Shown: positions 50,183 to 60,798 of the stretch, in pieces
Layout of the letters: the number at the start of each line of letters is the position of its first letter
How positions within the stretch are numbered: the stretch's first letter is position 1
From: Candidatus Tokpelaia sp. JSC188
GTDB taxonomy: Bacteria > Pseudomonadota > Alphaproteobacteria > Rhizobiales > Rhizobiaceae
NCBI GenBank assembly: GCA_003331065.1
Contig: QENB01000001.1
Coordinates: 62,001-126,000, forward strand
Direction of reading: 5' to 3'
DNA: 64,000 bases
The notes under the pieces: model-generated
What the model was told of the DNA's origin: nothing
What the model saw: the letters and a program-made list of their open reading frames with translations, nothing else
Databases searched by the model: none
Program-made: the position numbers and the translations under genes

Positions 50183-51535
50183 GTGATAAAATCTAATGAG
50201 CGCAGAATGGGAAGAATCAGTCGATGGTTTAATCGGCGGATGCCAAAGCGCCTCTATGCACGTTCATTAATCATCATCATCGCACCGATGGTACTGTTAC
50301 AATCGGTCATTGCTTATATTTTTATGGAGCGTCATTGGCAGATGGTGACAGAACGTCTTTCTACAGCGGTTGTTCATGACATCTCAGCCATTATTGATAT
50401 CATAGAGACCTATTCCCAAAACGATAACTATGATAATATCCTTCGTATTGCGCAGCAGCGCATGGGACTTAATATCTCGATCTTACCGCCAGATTCCTTG
50501 CCTTCCCCTGGGCCAAAACCGTTTTTTGCTATTCTGGATTATTTTTTGAGCGAAGAAATAACTAAACAGATCAATCGACCGTTCTGGATTGATACGGTTG
50601 GAGATTCTAACCTCGTTGAAATTCGTATCCAGCTTGATGATAAGGTTTTACGTGTTTTTGCTACTCGCAGTCAGACTTATGCTTCTAATACTGGAATCTT
50701 TCTTAGTTGGATGGTAGGTACGGCGCTTGTTTTATTAACCATCGCCATTTTTCTTTTGCGCAACCAAATTAAACCGATTCAACTATTGGCAGCAGCAGCT
50801 GAGAGTTTTGGAAAAGGGCGTCCGCTGCCTAAAGGCTTTAAACCATGTGGAGCTGATGAGGTACGCAGAGCAGGCCTTGCTTTTCTCCGCATGCGTGAAC
50901 GCATAGAACGTCAGATTGACCAACGTACAATTATGCTCTCCGGCGTAAGCCATGATCTTAGAACAATCCTAACACGTTTTAAATTACAGCTAGCTTTAGC
51001 TGGAAACAATTTTGATAGCAAACCACTTGAGCAGGATATTGCTGATATGCAAAATGTGCTTGAAGGGTATTTAGCATTTGCTCGCGGAGAAGGTACCGAA
51101 GGAGTTAGTGAACTTAATCTTTCCCATCTCGTAGCGAAATCTTCGGAAGAAGCGCAATTGCGTCACCGTGGTTTTACTTACGTCATCCAAGGAAATCCGA
51201 TTGCTCAAGTACGTCCATGCGCTTTTTCACGGCTTATTTCTAATCTTATTTCCAATGCTTTTCGCTATGCAGAAAATGTACATATCAATATCATACACAA
51301 CATAGAAACGTTGATTATCATGATTGATGATGATGGACCTGGTATCCCAAAAAACAAACGAGAAGAGGTATTCAAGCCATTTTTAAGGCTTGATGAAGCA
51401 CGTAATCAAGACGAAAGCGGCACTGGCCTTGGGCTTTCAATCGCCCGTGATATTGCCCGAAATCACGGCGGTGACGTCAGGCTTACGAGAAGCCCGGAAG
51501 GAGGCTTGCGAGCAGTTATTGAAGTGCCAGCCTGA
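50183..51535 (+). CDS. EnvZ-like sensor histidine kinase
   Basis: The 450-residue kinase (GTG start, contiguous with the regulator's stop) has two membrane spans (about residues 28-46 and 172-192) around a periplasmic domain of about 125 residues. A HAMP linker (about 195-250) follows, then the phosphoacceptor His257 in GVSHDLRTILTRFKL and an ATPase domain with an N box (SRLISNLISNAFRYA), a G1 box (IDDDGPGIP) and a G2 box (SGTGLGLSIA). The Leu-Arg-Thr after His is typical of EnvZ-type kinases. It should act with the neighbouring regulator as one system at the inner membrane. Confidence 0.93.
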   Translation: MIKSNERRMGRISRWFNRRMPKRLYARSLIIIIAPMVLLQSVIAYIFMERHWQMVTERLSTAVVHDISAIIDIIETYSQNDNYDNILRIAQQRMGLNISILPPDSLPSPGPKPFFAILDYFLSEEITKQINRPFWIDTVGDSNLVEIRIQLDDKVLRVFATRSQTYASNTGIFLSWMVGTALVLLTIAIFLLRNQIKPIQLLAAAAESFGKGRPLPKGFKPCGADEVRRAGLAFLRMRERIERQIDQRTIMLSGVSHDLRTILTRFKLQLALAGNNFDSKPLEQDIADMQNVLEGYLAFARGEGTEGVSELNLSHLVAKSSEEAQLRHRGFTYVIQGNPIAQVRPCAFSRLISNLISNAFRYAENVHINIIHNIETLIIMIDDDGPGIPKNKREEVFKPFLRLDEARNQDESGTGLGLSIARDIARNHGGDVRLTRSPEGGLRAVIEVPA

Positions 51536-52120
51536 ACTTAAGAATCTTTGAGCGTAAAGTGGCCAATAAACTGATTGCAGTGGAGAATTGATGAATAATT
51601 ATCACCTAACTTCCCACACTATAACCACAGGAGCATCTGGTTAGTTATGAAAGGCATATCATGATAGAAAAAACTTCGTAGGTGGGAGGTATGGAGTCAA
51701 GCAAATAAGACGTACACCTTGTCTTCTTTATATAAAAAGGACACATGAAGCCCAGCAATATCCATTGCAACCCAAATGAAATTTTGCTTTACATTGCTCA
51801 AAAAATTTGATTACATCAATTTAATTTGTATCGCTACGTTCAGTGCCTAAGAAAGGCTCTCTTTTCATTTTATCTAGATACATTTCACGCTTACTGCGCA
51901 GATGATAGCAACTATATTAGTTTAAACATACAAAAGCAACCGATAGATTTTACAACAATCTCTGCATAAATAACTAGGGAAAAAGTGCAGATCATCTTTG
52001 AATTAAAAAAATCTCGCAAAAAATAAGATTAGAATTTTCGTTTTAGATTATCTATTAGACTCTGATAATAAAACTTTTCGACTCTACTGATAGCAAAAAA
52101 TTGGTATTATTTCTAAAATG
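51536..52120. other. Gap between the kinase and ubiK, no gene seen
   Basis: Rhizobia often have a YbjN-like gene next to ubiK; I looked on the minus strand and found no recognisable trace. Stops are frequent in all frames. Confidence 0.45.
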
Positions 52121-52381
52121 CTATTTAGGAGAATCCTGCAGTTGCTTTTCAAGTGCTTCCACACGTTTGTTTAATGTTTCATTTTCAGAACGCACCTTGC
52201 TTGCCATTTCCTTAACAACCTCAAAGTCTTCACGCTTAACAAGATCGAGCTTGTTCGATACACATTCCACTTGAGAACAAAAAGCCGTTTCAATCTCATC
52301 ACGCACACCGCGAATTATGCCTGCGGCATCGATAATCAGTTTAGCTAACTCATCCGTTATTCTGTTGGATTCATTTCTCAT
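52121..52381 (-). CDS. ubiK: BMFP-domain accessory factor, UbiK family
   Basis: The 86-residue protein fits the BMFP/UbiK family: an amphipathic N-terminal helix (residues about 5-45), the conserved VKREDFEVVKEMASKVRSEN segment (near 49-68), and a C-terminal coiled coil ending ALEKQLQD. UbiK supports ubiquinone biosynthesis in E. coli, where it binds the Ubi complex and lipids. Function in this organism is inferred from the family. It is divergent from lgt, in the order usual for this group. Confidence 0.88.
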   Translation of the reverse strand: MRNESNRITDELAKLIIDAAGIIRGVRDEIETAFCSQVECVSNKLDLVKREDFEVVKEMASKVRSENETLNKRVEALEKQLQDSPK

Positions 52382-52618
52382 ATTACGTTACCCTTGTACA
52401 GCTATCTAAAGTTTGAAACAGCTAGCGAATTACATAATATTTAGTATGCGGACAAAAAATTTAAAGGGAATGACTTGACCACATGGCATCAGTCAATCAT
52501 TTTCTGCGTTGTCTTAAGAGCCAAAAAATTGATTTTGAATAAAGAACACTTAAAAACCATATATTTATTATCATTCCATCCGCCTAAAAGGCAAAAAGCA
52601 CCCTTAGGAACAATTCTT

Positions 52619-53473
52619 ATGAACACCATCATGTTCTATTCCGGTCTTCCCTTTCCTAATATTGACCCAGTTATTTTTTCGATTGGACCGATCAAACTGC
52701 ACTGGTACGGCCTTGGCTACGTTGTTGGCATTCTTTTCTCTTGGTGGTATGGCAAATGCCTTTTGAGAACATTTGCTTTGTGGCAAAATAGCATTACACC
52801 AATAAATCTTGAAAAACTGGATGATTTTGTTATCTGGGCAGCAATTGGTGTTATCTTTGGCGGACGGTTTGGAGAAGTTTTTTTCTACGGATCTGACTAT
52901 TATTTTGCACATGTATCGCAAATTATTGCCGTATGGGATGGCGGCATGTCTTTCCATGGCGGCTTTATCGGTACAACCTTGGCCATGATCTTATTTGCAC
53001 TGAAAAATAAAATCAGCGTTTGGAGTATGTTCGACACTATAGCTGCTGGTGTTCCAGTAGGATTGGGTGTTGTTCGCATTTGCAATTTCATCAATTCTGA
53101 ACTATGGGGTCGTGTTACAAACGTGCCTTGGGCAGTCTATTTTCCTAATGGTGGCAACGACATAGCCGGTAATCTACTTGCCCGACATCCAAGCCAGCTT
53201 TACGAAGCAATACTTGAAGGTCCTATGCTTTTTCTTATTTTAGCTTTTTTGATTTTTCGTCTGAAAGCGCTGAGAAAACCTGGCTTGGTCGCTGGCAGTT
53301 TTACGCTGATCTATGGGTTAGTGCGCTTTTTTTCTGAATTTTTCCGCGAGCCGAGCATTTCCTATGTGATGGGTAAATGGCTTACAATGGGTATGGCTCT
53401 TTCCCTCCCAATGATTATCTTAGGACTCGGCATAATTTTCTGGGTAGTGAACCGTAGCAAGCAAAAAATATGA
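52619..53473 (+). CDS. lgt: Prolipoprotein diacylglyceryl transferase Lgt
   Basis: Lgt attaches diacylglycerol to the lipobox Cys of prolipoproteins at the inner membrane. The ATG at 52619 gives 284 residues, the usual size; an in-frame extension upstream to 52475 is non-conserved and was rejected. It has about seven membrane spans, the signature [16 protein letters not shown], and the [13 protein letters not shown] region, with RHPSQLYEA. These contain the essential Arg and His of the family. It overlaps midA as ATGA. Confidence 0.96.
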   Translation: MNTIMFYSGLPFPNIDPVIFSIGPIKLHWYGLGYVVGILFSWWYGKCLLRTFALWQNSITPINLEKLDDFVIWAAIGVIFGGRFGEVFFYGSDYYFAHVSQIIAVWDGGMSFHGGFIGTTLAMILFALKNKISVWSMFDTIAAGVPVGLGVVRICNFINSELWGRVTNVPWAVYFPNGGNDIAGNLLARHPSQLYEAILEGPMLFLILAFLIFRLKALRKPGLVAGSFTLIYGLVRFFSEFFREPSISYVMGKWLTMGMALSLPMIILGLGIIFWVVNRSKQKI

Positions 53474-54585
53474 GCCCGTTGCAGAAAAAAATTATCCGAT
53501 TCATCACTTTACAGGGACCTATTGATATAAGTCAATATATGTTGATGACTCTGGCTGATCCTGAATATGGTTATTATAAAACAGTTGAACCATTTGGAGG
53601 CAATGGCGATTTTATAACAGCGCCAGAAATAAGCCAGATGTTCGGTGAAATGATTGCTATATGGGCTTTTTTTGCATGGCAAGGTATGGGTCAACCCTCT
53701 CCTTTTCTATTTTGTGAAATAGGACCTGGGAGAGGCACATTGATGGATGATATTTTACGAACAGTTGGCAAGATTGCTCCTAAATGCCTTGCTGCTGCCC
53801 GTATTATTCTTATTGAGACCAGCGAACGACTTGCTATAAGCCAAAAAAAAAAGCTGCGTTTGTATGACAAAAAAATCGAATGGATTGCAGATATTGATGC
53901 AATACCAAATTTTCCGCTTATTTTAATTGCCAATGAATTGTTTGATGCTCTACCAATCCATCAGTACATGTTAACAAGTCATGGCATATTATATGAAAGG
54001 ATGATTGCTTTTGACAAAGCCCTCAACTTGTGCTTTGCGCAAAGTTTTGCAAATCCTCACCTACCTTTTGTACCAATTTTAAGTAAAAAGTTTCCTGATG
54101 AAACAATTATTGAAATATCTCCTGAGCGTGTTGCGCTTGTAGAAAGCATCAGCACACATATTGCTAGAAAAAGAGGAGCAGCACTGATCATTGATTATGG
54201 TGCGTTAGAACCCAGCTTTGGAGATACTCTTCAGGCTATATCGCAACACACTTTCTGTAGCCCATTAGAAAATCCCGGTACCTGTGATCTGACATCACAC
54301 GTTGATTTTTTCGCCCTTTCCCATGCTGCACGGAAGAAGGGATGCCATACAGCGGAACTGACACAAGGTGACTTTCTAATTAAGCTCGGCCTTTTTGAAC
54401 GTGCAAGCCGTCTTTCTATCAATAAAAACGAAGCCGATCGCCAGAAGATCGCTAACGATGTCGAACGACTCTGCGCACACAATCAGATGGGGAATCTTTT
54501 TAAAGTCCTCTGTATTGCCGATACGAAAACCAGCATGCAACCTTTCTCGTGGGTAAAAGCAGGACTAAATCAAGAGCGCAACTGA
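53470..54585 (+). CDS. midA: SAM-dependent methyltransferase, MidA / NDUFAF7 family
   Basis: The 371-residue protein belongs to the MidA family, whose mitochondrial member NDUFAF7 methylates an arginine of complex I subunit NDUFS2. The SAM site shows [17 protein letters not shown] (about residues 78-94), with the conserved [11 protein letters not shown] upstream (about 56-66) and [12 protein letters not shown] (about 155-166). The GlyProGly-Arg-Gly form is typical of this family. A role in respiratory complex I assembly is inferred. It overlaps lgt by 4 bases and is co-transcribed with it. In rhizobia pgeF follows; here only a possible remnant is seen. Confidence 0.9.
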   Translation: MSPLQKKIIRFITLQGPIDISQYMLMTLADPEYGYYKTVEPFGGNGDFITAPEISQMFGEMIAIWAFFAWQGMGQPSPFLFCEIGPGRGTLMDDILRTVGKIAPKCLAAARIILIETSERLAISQKKKLRLYDKKIEWIADIDAIPNFPLILIANELFDALPIHQYMLTSHGILYERMIAFDKALNLCFAQSFANPHLPFVPILSKKFPDETIIEISPERVALVESISTHIARKRGAALIIDYGALEPSFGDTLQAISQHTFCSPLENPGTCDLTSHVDFFALSHAARKKGCHTAELTQGDFLIKLGLFERASRLSINKNEADRQKIANDVERLCAHNQMGNLFKVLCIADTKTSMQPFSWVKAGLNQERN

Positions 54586-54660
54586 TACCACAGAATATCT
54601 TAACAGCTCTTCTGGCTCCGATATCCAAAAAACAATATGTTCATGATTTTATCACAAACC
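54582..54660 (+). pseudogene. Possible remnant of pgeF (YfiH/laccase-domain) start
   Basis: Right after midA one frame reads NILTALLAPISKKQYVHDFI, close in pattern to the PgeF N terminus (xxSPLLxxxxxVRHGFFTRxGG), with the HGFF box changed to HDFI. The rest of the gene is missing or scrambled. Order lgt-midA-pgeF in related genomes supports it. The match is short, so chance is possible. Confidence 0.3.
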
Positions 54661-55397
54661 CTTTTATTTCCTTGAGGTTTATTTCACCGATAGCGAATAC
54701 TAAATTCATAAGACAATCTCTTACTACGCGTTGCAGAAAATAGCCATACCATCTATAGAAATAGCAGATGTTAAGATACTACGGCTTCAAAATATTGAAA
54801 ATGTTATTCTATTTATGTGAATGCAGAAGAAGTAAATTCTGCATCTAATTTGCGTAACCTAGCCAGATTAATACCATAAATATAGACTTGATAGCCATCT
54901 ACTAAATGAAAAACTGGCTAATAAAATCTAGTGCACTGTTGTGCGGGTGCGTTAATTTAGAGGTGCCTCTATTAATGAAATCGTGACATATCGTTCAATG
55001 CTTTGCTCTCTTGAGTAAGAAGCGCTATAATCAAAAAAAATAAATCAGCAAGACTGCTGCTATTCTCGTCTGGATATCAACACAAGCGTCTCATTGAGAG
55101 ACACTTTTGTATATAAGCAATTACTTTAAGATCTCATCGCAATATAGGAATTTGAGTTATCCCAAATGGCACAAAGCAAAATGATTGTTCTCTGATCGTC
55201 TATAAATTTAAGGAGAGCTCCAGTGATACCATGTCATTCTCTGAATGCCTGATGCTGCTAACCAGAATATCTATCCTCATCAGTTGATATCGATTAGTAA
55301 AGATATTTATAAGTCCAAAAACAATTATTGTCTACTTGCAATCCTCTGGAACGACTTATAATGTGGCGCAAGGTTTAGTTGGATGGTGGGTGTGTTT
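54661..55397. other. Gap before prs, no gene seen
   Basis: Frequent stops in all frames. The prs promoter should lie at its right end, where an AT-rich stretch precedes GGTGGGTG and the prs start. Confidence 0.45.
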
Positions 55398-56330
55398 ATG
55401 AAATTTTTCTGCGGCAATTCGAATCCTCAACTGGCCAGCGATATTTCAAATTATCTTAATATTGCTCTCGGAAAGGCTACAGTACGTCGGTTTGCGGATC
55501 AGGAGATTTTTGTTGAAATTCATGAAAATGTTCGAGGTCAAGATGTTTTTATTCTACAATCGACATCTTACCCGGCAAATGATCATTTGATGGAGCTTTT
55601 GATCATGATTGATGCGGTTAGGCGCTCTTCTGCACGGCGTATCACGGCTGTCATTCCTTATTTCGGCTATGCAAGACAAGATCGTAAACCAGGACCACGT
55701 ACACCTATTTCTGCAAAACTTGTAGCCAACCTAATAACACAAGCAGGTGCCAATCGGGTCTTAACCCTTGATCTTCACGCTGGGCAAATACAAGGCTTTT
55801 TCGATATTCCAACAGATAACATTTATTCTACTCCGGTTATCGCTCGTGACGTTATGAGCAACTATTCAACGGATAATGTTATTGTAGCTTCACCTGATGT
55901 GGGTGGTGTAGTACGAGCTCGTTCCTTTGCTAAACGCATTGATAGCCTACTTGCTATTGTTGACAAACGGCGCGAACGGCCAGGCGAATCTGAGGTAATA
56001 AATATCATTGGAAATGTTTCCGGCAAAGACTGTCTCTTATTTGACGATATTGTTGATTCGGGTGGAACATTATGCAACGCAGCAGCAGCCCTTTTAGAAC
56101 AGGGAGCCAGCAGCGTAATAGCCTATATCACTCATGGCGTCCTCTCTAGCGGTGCGGTTGAGCGTATCAATAGTTCAAAGCTTAAGGAGCTTGTTATCAC
56201 TGACTCTATTCAGCCAACATCGAAAATAAAACAATCAGAGAAAATACGCATACTTTCCATTTCTGGTTTTATCGGTAAGGCGATTTCGCGCACAGCGGCA
56301 GAACAATCGGTTTCCAGCTTATTTGATTAA
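55398..56330 (+). CDS. prs: Ribose-phosphate pyrophosphokinase Prs
   Basis: Prs makes PRPP from ribose 5-phosphate and ATP for nucleotide, histidine and tryptophan synthesis. From the ATG at 55398 it has 310 residues, the normal length; an upstream ATG five codons earlier is less likely. It shows the ATP region [20 protein letters not shown], the metal-binding [11 protein letters not shown], and the PRPP loop [14 protein letters not shown]. It is followed by a weak terminator-like hairpin, then rplY. Confidence 0.97.
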   Translation: MKFFCGNSNPQLASDISNYLNIALGKATVRRFADQEIFVEIHENVRGQDVFILQSTSYPANDHLMELLIMIDAVRRSSARRITAVIPYFGYARQDRKPGPRTPISAKLVANLITQAGANRVLTLDLHAGQIQGFFDIPTDNIYSTPVIARDVMSNYSTDNVIVASPDVGGVVRARSFAKRIDSLLAIVDKRRERPGESEVINIIGNVSGKDCLLFDDIVDSGGTLCNAAAALLEQGASSVIAYITHGVLSSGAVERINSSKLKELVITDSIQPTSKIKQSEKIRILSISGFIGKAISRTAAEQSVSSLFD

Positions 56331-56353
56331 CATTTTTCTTTCTAAACAATAAA

Positions 56354-56382
56354 CACGCAGATATTTAAAGCGTGGCTATTTT
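56354..56382 (+). terminator. Weak terminator-like hairpin after prs
   Basis: CACGC-loop-GCGTG is a 5-bp stem with an 11-base AT-rich loop, followed by GCTATTTTA, 24 bases after the prs stop. The stem is short, so it is only a candidate. Confidence 0.35.
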
Positions 56383-56622
56383 ATATCCTTTCTTCCGCCT
56401 TCTTACACGAAAAACAATCCTTGTTGCGTTTTTAAACGCAAAAAACTACAACTCTTGCATTATAGCTTTTTTTGTTTTACAGGGTGTCATCTGCGTAGAT
56501 GCCCTTAGCTTGACGGTTTCCACCAGCACTACGGGCGGCAAGTTTGTTCTAGGCTTTTGGTTATAATGCATGCAAATGTGTGTATATTGAGAGCTTTCCA
56601 TATGTTTTGAAAGGATATGCTT

Positions 56623-57234
56623 ATGAGCAAGAGCTACACGCTCCAAGCTGAGATGCGCGAAAGGGTTGGTAAAGGGTTTGCCCGAAAGCTTCGTCTTAAT
56701 GGACAAATACCAGCCGTTATATATGGTGAAAAACAATCCCCCCTTGCAATTGCTCTTCCCTACAAGGATGTCTACTATAAGATTCATAATGGTGGTTTTC
56801 GTACTACGGTTGCAACAATTCAAATTGGAAGCGAAGAGATTCAGGTTTTGCCAAAGGATTATCAGTTGGATCCTGTTCGAGATACGCCTATGCATGTTGA
56901 TTTTTTGCGCGTTTCATCGAAATCGATCGTTCAGGTCAGCGTTCCAATCCACTTTTTTAATGAAGAAGGATGCCCTGGGCTCAAGGGAAGTGGTGTTCTA
57001 AACATTATCCGTCATAGTATTGATTTATTTGCTCCAGCAACAGCTATTCCTGAAGCTATTGAAATTGATCTAACTGGCTATCAGATTGGTGAAGTAATTC
57101 ATCTATCGTCCGTCAAGTTGCCGGAAGATGTAAATATACTCACGCATGAGGAAGATTTTACTATTGCAACAATAATTGCGCCGACTTCTGAAGAAAAATC
57201 GGAAATTGCTTCTGTCAATGAACCCAATATTTAA
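56623..57234 (+). CDS. rplY: 50S ribosomal protein L25 / general stress protein Ctc
   Basis: L25 binds 5S rRNA in the large subunit. The ATG at 56623 has AAAGGA 8 bases upstream and gives 203 residues; an ATG two codons earlier lies too close to that site. It has the N-terminal L25 domain (about residues 1-90: [30 protein letters not shown]) and the C-terminal Ctc-type beta domain (about 95-190). The acidic tail is shorter than in many rhizobia. It is followed by pth at 117 bases, the usual pairing. Confidence 0.95.
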   Translation: MSKSYTLQAEMRERVGKGFARKLRLNGQIPAVIYGEKQSPLAIALPYKDVYYKIHNGGFRTTVATIQIGSEEIQVLPKDYQLDPVRDTPMHVDFLRVSSKSIVQVSVPIHFFNEEGCPGLKGSGVLNIIRHSIDLFAPATAIPEAIEIDLTGYQIGEVIHLSSVKLPEDVNILTHEEDFTIATIIAPTSEEKSEIASVNEPNI

Positions 57235-57351
57235 TAAAGTCGCTAAGAAAAATATGGACGTTAGGAAAAGGATCATATGTTTTCCGATGGATTTGCTTTC
57301 TTTCACTAGCCTGTTTTCAGTTTTTTAAATGCCTATGCCAAAGGTGTGATA

Positions 57352-57909
57352 ATGTTGTTTATTGCAGGACTTGGTAATCCGGGTCCATGTTATGAAAACA
57401 GTCGTCATAACATTGGATTTATGATGGTCGATATTATTCATGATTGCCACCAGTTTTCCTCTTGGAGTAGAAAATTTCAAGCTTTACTTGCTGATGGTGT
57501 GATCAACGGCGAAAAAATCCTCCTTATTAAGCCACAAACCTATATGAACTGTTCCGGTCAAGCGGTAGGGAAAGTCATGCGTTTTTACAGACGTTTGCCT
57601 AACGATCTTGTCATTATTCATGACGACCTTGATTTACCACAGGGCAAAGCACGATTGAAAACAGGAGGCAGTTCTGGTGGTCATAACGGTATCAAATCTA
57701 TTGATCTTCACTGTAGCATGAATTATCGTCGTTTACGCCTTGGTATTGGCCATCCGGGCCACAAAAGCCTCGTTAACGAGCATGTCATGGGAAATTTTTC
57801 TAAATCGGATGAAATATGGCTTGAACCATTTCTTACGACTATAAACAATAATATTGGCTTGCTTGTCAAAGGGGATAATAACAATTTTATAAATCAGGTA
57901 ATGCGCTAG
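57352..57909 (+). CDS. pth: Peptidyl-tRNA hydrolase Pth
   Basis: Pth releases peptides from peptidyl-tRNA that has dropped off the ribosome. The ATG at 57352 has AAGGTG at 5 bases and gives 185 residues; a GTG two codons earlier is part of that site. Active-site residues are visible: the His in NSRHNIGF, Asn in the KPQTYMN segment, and the Asp in IIHDDLDLPQGK. SSGGHNGIKSI follows. Length is normal. Confidence 0.96.
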   Translation: MLFIAGLGNPGPCYENSRHNIGFMMVDIIHDCHQFSSWSRKFQALLADGVINGEKILLIKPQTYMNCSGQAVGKVMRFYRRLPNDLVIIHDDLDLPQGKARLKTGGSSGGHNGIKSIDLHCSMNYRRLRLGIGHPGHKSLVNEHVMGNFSKSDEIWLEPFLTTINNNIGLLVKGDNNNFINQVMR

Positions 57910-58105
57910 AAATTTGGAAAGAAAAATCGGATTTGCGACCAGATATTTTAACTCCTAGCTATGTCCCGCAAAAGTAGCAAAACTAAGAAGCCTAATGATG
58001 GAAATATTCAACTAAATTGTTTAACAGCGCGCAATATCAGAAATAGGCTGATTTCACTTTATACTTGAGCATAATAATGTAAAATAAGTGGAGAAAAACA
58101 AGACC

Positions 58106-59209
58106 ATGGGTTTTAAATGTGGAATTGTCGGTTTGCCTAATGTTGGAAAATCTACGCTCTTTAATGCCTTAATTAAAACTGCTACAGCACAGTCTTCCAA
58201 TTATCCTTTTTGCACAATTGAGCCTAATACTGGTGAGATTTCTGTTCCTGATCCACGCATAAAAAAAATTGCAAAGCTTGTTGGTTCTAAGAAGATCATG
58301 CCAACACGTATAAGGTTCGTTGATATTGCTGGTCTTGTCCGCGGTGCCTCAAAAGGTGAAGGTTTAGGAAACCAGTTTCTAGCTAACATCCGTGAAGTGA
58401 ATGCTATTGTTCATGTATTACGCTGTTTTGTAGATGATGACGTTGCTCATGTTGAGGGCCGTATTGATCCTGTTTCAGATGCGGTTACCGTTGAAACTGA
58501 ATTAATGCTTTCCGATATGGAAAGTCTTGAAAAACAGATTGTACAAATACGCAAGCGAGTCATAGCTAGAGATAAAGAGGCCATAGCTACTTTGCCGATA
58601 ATGGAAAAGGTACTTGGGTTTTTGCAAGCCGGAAACCCAGCACGTTTGTTACTTGGTGATATCTCAATGGAAGAACGTATTATTCTTGATGCTTTTAATC
58701 TTTTAACATCAAAGCCTGTACTTTATGTCTGCAATGTTGCAGAAAATGATGCGTCAACCGGTAATAAATTTACTGAGGCCATTGCAACAATGGCTGCAGA
58801 ACAGAGCACAGGAATTGTTGTCATCTCGGCTGAAATTGAAGCAGAACTAGCACAGCTGCCTGATAATGAGGTCGTAGAGTATCTTAAGTTCATGGGGCTG
58901 CATGAATCTGGTCTTGATCGCTTGATCCGTTCAGGTTATCGTTTGCTGAACCTGATCACCTTTTTTACCTGTGGCCCGAAAGAAACCCGTGCTTGGACAA
59001 TCAAGCGCGGGACAAAAGCACCACAGGCGGCCGGTGTTATTCATTCTGATTTTGAGCGTGGCTTTATTCGTGCACAAACAGTCTCTTATAAAGATTATAT
59101 CTCGCTTGGAGGAGAAGTTGCTGCAAGAGAAGCAGGTAAAGCACGCGATGAAGGCAAGGAATATATCGTGCAAGATGGTGATATCATGTTTTTTAAGCAT
59201 AATACCTGA
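58106..59209 (+). CDS. ychF: Redox-regulated ATPase YchF (OLA1 family)
   Basis: YchF is an Obg-family P-loop NTPase that prefers ATP and binds ribosomes. The ATG at 58106 follows GGAGAAA and gives 367 residues. It has the G1 loop GLPNVGKST, the G3 region [17 protein letters not shown], a coiled coil (about residues 125-170), NVAE in the place of NKxD (the known reason for ATP preference), and a C-terminal TGS domain ending DGDIMFFK. Length is normal. It follows pth, as in related genomes. Confidence 0.96.
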   Translation: MGFKCGIVGLPNVGKSTLFNALIKTATAQSSNYPFCTIEPNTGEISVPDPRIKKIAKLVGSKKIMPTRIRFVDIAGLVRGASKGEGLGNQFLANIREVNAIVHVLRCFVDDDVAHVEGRIDPVSDAVTVETELMLSDMESLEKQIVQIRKRVIARDKEAIATLPIMEKVLGFLQAGNPARLLLGDISMEERIILDAFNLLTSKPVLYVCNVAENDASTGNKFTEAIATMAAEQSTGIVVISAEIEAELAQLPDNEVVEYLKFMGLHESGLDRLIRSGYRLLNLITFFTCGPKETRAWTIKRGTKAPQAAGVIHSDFERGFIRAQTVSYKDYISLGGEVAAREAGKARDEGKEYIVQDGDIMFFKHNT

Positions 59210-59547
59210 ATCAAATCCACTGATTATCTTTCTTTATAAATATTCTATTTCTGTATTATTGAAGGGCTAAAGAATGTTGCATAAATGATTCAATATAATT
59301 ACTTTAGAATCAGAGAATAAAACATATCATTAGCTAGCTTACAGTAATTCACGGATAGGTATAAAAGAGTTTCTCTGTTCCTTGATTTTATTTATAGATA
59401 GTTTAGAAAGTCGCAACTTCCATTTAGAAAGCATCCTGATAGAAAGAAAATCAGGCTACTTTATGATTTAAAACCCTGTACAATTGTTTTGCGCAACTTC
59501 AAGTCAGTCTTTTCTAAGTTTTTCAATCTATTTATCCAAATTGCCTT
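59210..59547. other. Gap between ychF and cca, no gene seen
   Basis: Convergent gene ends. I saw no clear terminator hairpin and no coding frame. Confidence 0.45.
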
Positions 59548-60798
59548 TTATTTTCGAACAAGAGAAAGCAAGTACGTTTTATCGTCTTGAAAACCAAAAG
59601 AGATCCACAAATTTTCTAATTCAGTCATTATATTACCGATTTTTGGTCCCTGATTATGATAAAACGCCATCAGATCCTGACCCCTGAGTGGGAAAACTGG
59701 TATTTCCCAGTTCTGGGCGATAGAGTCCAGGCGCGAATAATGATCTACTGCGACCAAAGTATCGCTATCATTTGCAATGCCGGCACGTGCATCTGCAAAA
59801 GTCAGCCGAAGCCTATCAAGAACTGATTGACGTCCTTCTCGGTAAATGCGCTCTTTCAATTGTTGATCATGAATATCAGGCTGTATTGGGTCGGTCATAG
59901 CCCATTGGATAAGACGTTTCTTTTCTGCGTTGGAAAACCGCAAACGTTTAGCCATTGTTTTCATGCGAATAGCATCGGCTGGCATAATACTCTCAAGCCG
60001 CAGCATAGGATCAATTTTCCAGGATAAAGCCTTTTCCATCTCAACAAGCGCATGAATAGAAGAACTCTCCCATTTTTTTGCTTCAGGAAGCAAAATTGTT
60101 AAAATTCCGCTTCGATACATCCACAGCAAGCTGTACACTGGATTAGGTGCACAGAGCAACTTTTTTAGCTCGCTCCAGACACGTTCAGCTGAAAGGTTAC
60201 GTAACCCTTCTTTAAATCGGATTGATGCTTTAAGCCCCCGTACATCAGGTTGTTCTACGCCAAGCCATGCAAAAAAACGAAAAAATCTCAGAATGCGTAA
60301 ATAATCTTCACGAATACGGTCTTCTGCATTGCCAATAAAGCGCAAAATCCGTTTTCTAATATCCTTCAATCCACCGACTTCGTCATAAATTCTGCCATTT
60401 CTATCGGCATAAAGAGCATTGATTGTAAAATCACGCCGCTCAGCATCAGCTTTCCAATCGCGCCCAAAACAGACTTGCGCGTAGCGGCCATCAGTTTTTA
60501 GATCGGTTCGCAAAGTTGTAATCTCATAGAAATATCCTTTAGTAATCACCTTGACTGTACCAAAATTAATTCCCGTTGGGATAACATGAAACCCAAGTTT
60601 CTTTGCCCGCACTGCTGTTTCCTGTGGCAAAGTCGTAGTAGCAATATCAATATCTTTTACGGTTTCTCCAAGCAATGTATCACGTACGGCACCGCCAACA
60701 ATACGTGCCTCTTCTCCCTCTTGACAGCATGCTTCAAGCAAAGCCTGAAGATTGTTATCAAATAACCAAGGTGCTTCTTGCGGTAAAAAATGTCTCAA
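59548..60798 (-). CDS. cca: CCA tRNA nucleotidyltransferase (polyA polymerase family)
   Basis: This class II nucleotidyltransferase adds or repairs the 3' CCA of tRNAs. The 416-residue protein shows the head domain with IVGGAVRDTLLGE (about residues 36-48) and the metal-binding pair in DIDIAT. Further features are GTVKV, RRDFTINALY, and the nucleotide-selecting EDxxR motif, seen as EDRIREDYLRILRFFRF. Length is normal for alphaproteobacteria. The tRNAs in this window already encode CCA, so here it is probably a repair enzyme. The gene stands alone. Confidence 0.93.
   Translation of the reverse strand: MRHFLPQEAPWLFDNNLQALLEACCQEGEEARIVGGAVRDTLLGETVKDIDIATTTLPQETAVRAKKLGFHVIPTGINFGTVKVITKGYFYEITTLRTDLKTDGRYAQVCFGRDWKADAERRDFTINALYADRNGRIYDEVGGLKDIRKRILRFIGNAEDRIREDYLRILRFFRFFAWLGVEQPDVRGLKASIRFKEGLRNLSAERVWSELKKLLCAPNPVYSLLWMYRSGILTILLPEAKKWESSSIHALVEMEKALSWKIDPMLRLESIMPADAIRMKTMAKRLRFSNAEKKRLIQWAMTDPIQPDIHDQQLKERIYREGRQSVLDRLRLTFADARAGIANDSDTLVAVDHYSRLDSIAQNWEIPVFPLRGQDLMAFYHNQGPKIGNIMTELENLWISFGFQDDKTYLLSLVRK

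Noticed and set aside
52475-52618. N-terminal extension of lgt
   Set aside because: The in-frame upstream codons are not like Lgt, and a normal-length protein starts at 52619.
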